64,000 bases of DNA. It comes from Chryseobacterium mulctrae. GTDB taxonomy: Bacteria > Bacteroidota > Bacteroidia > Flavobacteriales > Weeksellaceae. How positions within the stretch are numbered: the first letter of the stretch is position 1; each line of letters starts with the position of its first letter. The notes beneath the pieces were generated by a model. It made no database searches. It saw only the letters and a program-made list of their open reading frames with translations, and was not told where the DNA came from. This document shows, piece after piece, positions 62,890 through 64,000 of the stretch. The DNA is taken from contig NZ_VAJL01000002.1 of assembly GCF_006175945.1 (NCBI RefSeq), forward strand, positions 1-64,000, written 5' to 3'. The position numbers and the translations under genes are program-made.

Positions 62890-63234
62890 ATGAGTATTAA
62901 AAATTCAGTTCGATTAATCGGACACACAGGAAAAGAAGTTGAAGTAATTAACTTTGAAAACGGAAGTTTAAAAGCTTCAGTAACGTTGGCAACAAATGAC
63001 CATTACACCAATGCAAAAGGCGAAAAGGTCGAAGAAACACAATGGCACAATCTCGTAGCATTCGGAAAGACTGCCGAAATCCTTCAGAAATATGTTTCCA
63101 AAGGAAAAGAAATTGGAATTGAGGGAAAACTCACTTATAGAAGCTATGACGATAAAGACGGGGTGAAAAAATACATTACGGAAATCAGAGTAGAAGAAGT
63201 TTTATTGTTAGGTTCTAAAGACACAAATTCTTAA
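62890..63234 (+). CDS. ssb: Single-stranded DNA-binding protein, overlap copy
   Basis: Identical to 1531-1875. Its terminator recurs at 63244-63269. Confidence 0.93.
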   Translation: MSIKNSVRLIGHTGKEVEVINFENGSLKASVTLATNDHYTNAKGEKVEETQWHNLVAFGKTAEILQKYVSKGKEIGIEGKLTYRSYDDKDGVKKYITEIRVEEVLLLGSKDTNS

Positions 63235-63314
63235 TTCTTTTAATGAAAGGCTTTTAATTAAGCCTTTCATTTATATAACATTATAACCATTAATTAAACA
63301 TTATAATATTTCTT

Positions 63315-63437
63315 ATGAAAAATACTATTAAACCCCATCAAGATAATTTACACCCTATAATCGCAATAATAATACTTGTTGCCTGTATGGCTCTGGTCAC
63401 AATTGTAGATAGTGGAAATCACACATTTTTAAAATAA
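63315..63437 (+). CDS. Very small membrane protein, overlap copy
   Basis: Same as 1955-2077. The upstream run has one more T than in the first copy. Confidence 0.45.
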   Translation: MKNTIKPHQDNLHPIIAIIILVACMALVTIVDSGNHTFLK

Positions 63438-63516
63438 AATTTATAACAATATAACATTTAATTAAAAATTAAGTGTTATATTTGTATTAACATTATAACC
63501 AATAATTAAATATTAT

Positions 63517-63732
63517 ATGAACGCTCCAAAATATGTAAGCTTCGAAGTTTTAAAAGTAGAAGATACAAGAAAGACAGGCTCAACAGTAGCCGTAGGAAGA
63601 ATTTTAACAGGACTTTGTTATGAAAGTAGTAATACTGTTTTTTTCTCTGATGATAATGGTCAGGATTGGACTTTTTATGTTGGAGATACTTGTGAGATTT
63701 TAGAAACAAAAAAACAAACACAAATGTTTTAA
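63517..63732 (+). CDS. Hypothetical plasmid protein (71 aa), overlap copy
   Basis: Identical to 2157-2372. Confidence 0.5.
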   Translation: MNAPKYVSFEVLKVEDTRKTGSTVAVGRILTGLCYESSNTVFFSDDNGQDWTFYVGDTCEILETKKQTQMF

Positions 63733-63734
63733 TT

Positions 63735-64000
63735 ATGGGATTATCAGTAAAAAATACAAATAAGGCAATTGAAATTTTAGAATTAATTGCAGGAAAATCT
63801 TTAAAGCTTTACGCTTACGATGAAGAGACGAAATATAAAACCAATGCAATTTTGGGAGCAGATAGAAAATTTGACGGAAGTTATGAAAGCATCTGCATGA
63901 ATGTAAAAAATATTCCTTCAGATATTTTAGACGAATTTGAAGTTAGAAGATATGATATAGGAAATTCCTCTTATATAAGAACTGAATGGGAAGAAAAGAA
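63735..64000 (+). CDS. Hypothetical plasmid protein, overlap copy, cut by window end
   Basis: Same as the start of 2375-2680. It runs off the end of the window. Confidence 0.5.
   Translation, partial: MGLSVKNTNKAIEILELIAGKSLKLYAYDEETKYKTNAILGADRKFDGSYESICMNVKNIPSDILDEFEVRRYDIGNSSYIRTEWEEK

Larger units (their letters stand above)
61351..64000. repeat. Terminal redundancy, second copy
   Basis: This repeats 1-2640 with ten additional bases and intact reading frames. It is the closing overlap of a circular molecule of about 61.36 kb. Confidence 0.93.

Overview
The window is plasmid DNA from a Bacteroidota bacterium, most likely a flavobacterium of the Chryseobacterium/Elizabethkingia type. The evidence is low GC, TAnnTTTG-type promoter boxes, a type IX secretion sorting tail, GLPGLI proteins, PorT-like barrels and thrombospondin-3/lectin surface proteins. 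No rRNA, tRNA or CRISPR array was seen. Bases 61351-64000 repeat bases 1-2640. All ten differences I found are bases missing from the first copy, mostly in homopolymers. The natural reading is an untrimmed circular contig of about 61.36 kb whose low-quality start carries indels.

Layout. (1) 1-9 kb is the backbone of replicon 1: small hypothetical genes, ssb, parA/parB-like genes, and an iteron-type Rep broken by two single-base frameshifts, followed by 11 iterons. A serine recombinase and a membrane protein come next. (2) 9-11.5 kb is an IS91-family element with a companion tyrosine recombinase. (3) 11.5-24.8 kb is cargo divided into modules by five copies of a 15-16 bp motif (AATCTCAAAAAACGAT). 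The modules hold surface proteins, a two-gene HEPN-like operon, a UvrD-like helicase, and secreted or outer-membrane proteins. The last copy abuts a vapE fragment. (4) 26.1-32.0 kb is a probable defence operon: an unknown protein, a UvrD helicase, a split RecB/Cas4-like nuclease, and a beta-class adenine methyltransferase cut by a transposon. (5) 31978-39775 is Tn3-family element A, carrying a small secreted Cys peptide, a GLPGLI protein and an outer-membrane receptor. (6) 39776-45436 is a captured small mobilizable plasmid of about 5.66 kb, with repB, iterons, a putative oriT, relaxase genes and its own peptide/GLPGLI pair. (7) 45437-50549 is Tn3-family element B, with a toxin-antitoxin pair. 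(8) 50550-59317 is a piece of a third plasmid: a traG fragment, a PP-loop protein, a bacteriocin-like lipoprotein, higBA, parA and a truncated repB. (9) 59318-60864 is a deleted copy of the right end of element A, followed by an IS3-family element that closes the circle.

The strongest structural result concerns repB. The 5-bp sequence CATTT flanks the 39776-45436 segment on both sides, and removing everything outside it restores one 309-codon repB reading frame. The segment is therefore the target of a Tn3-type insertion or cointegrate event, with one end in element A and the other in element B. The plasmid is a fusion of three replicons. Both RepB initiators are broken, so replication probably depends on replicon 1 Rep.

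The best candidates for undescribed biology are the motif-bounded module array beside a divergent tyrosine recombinase, the overlapping HEPN-like gene pair, the repeated secreted-peptide/GLPGLI cassettes, and the helicase/split nuclease/methyltransferase operon. Functional statements rest on motifs read by eye; no database search was possible.
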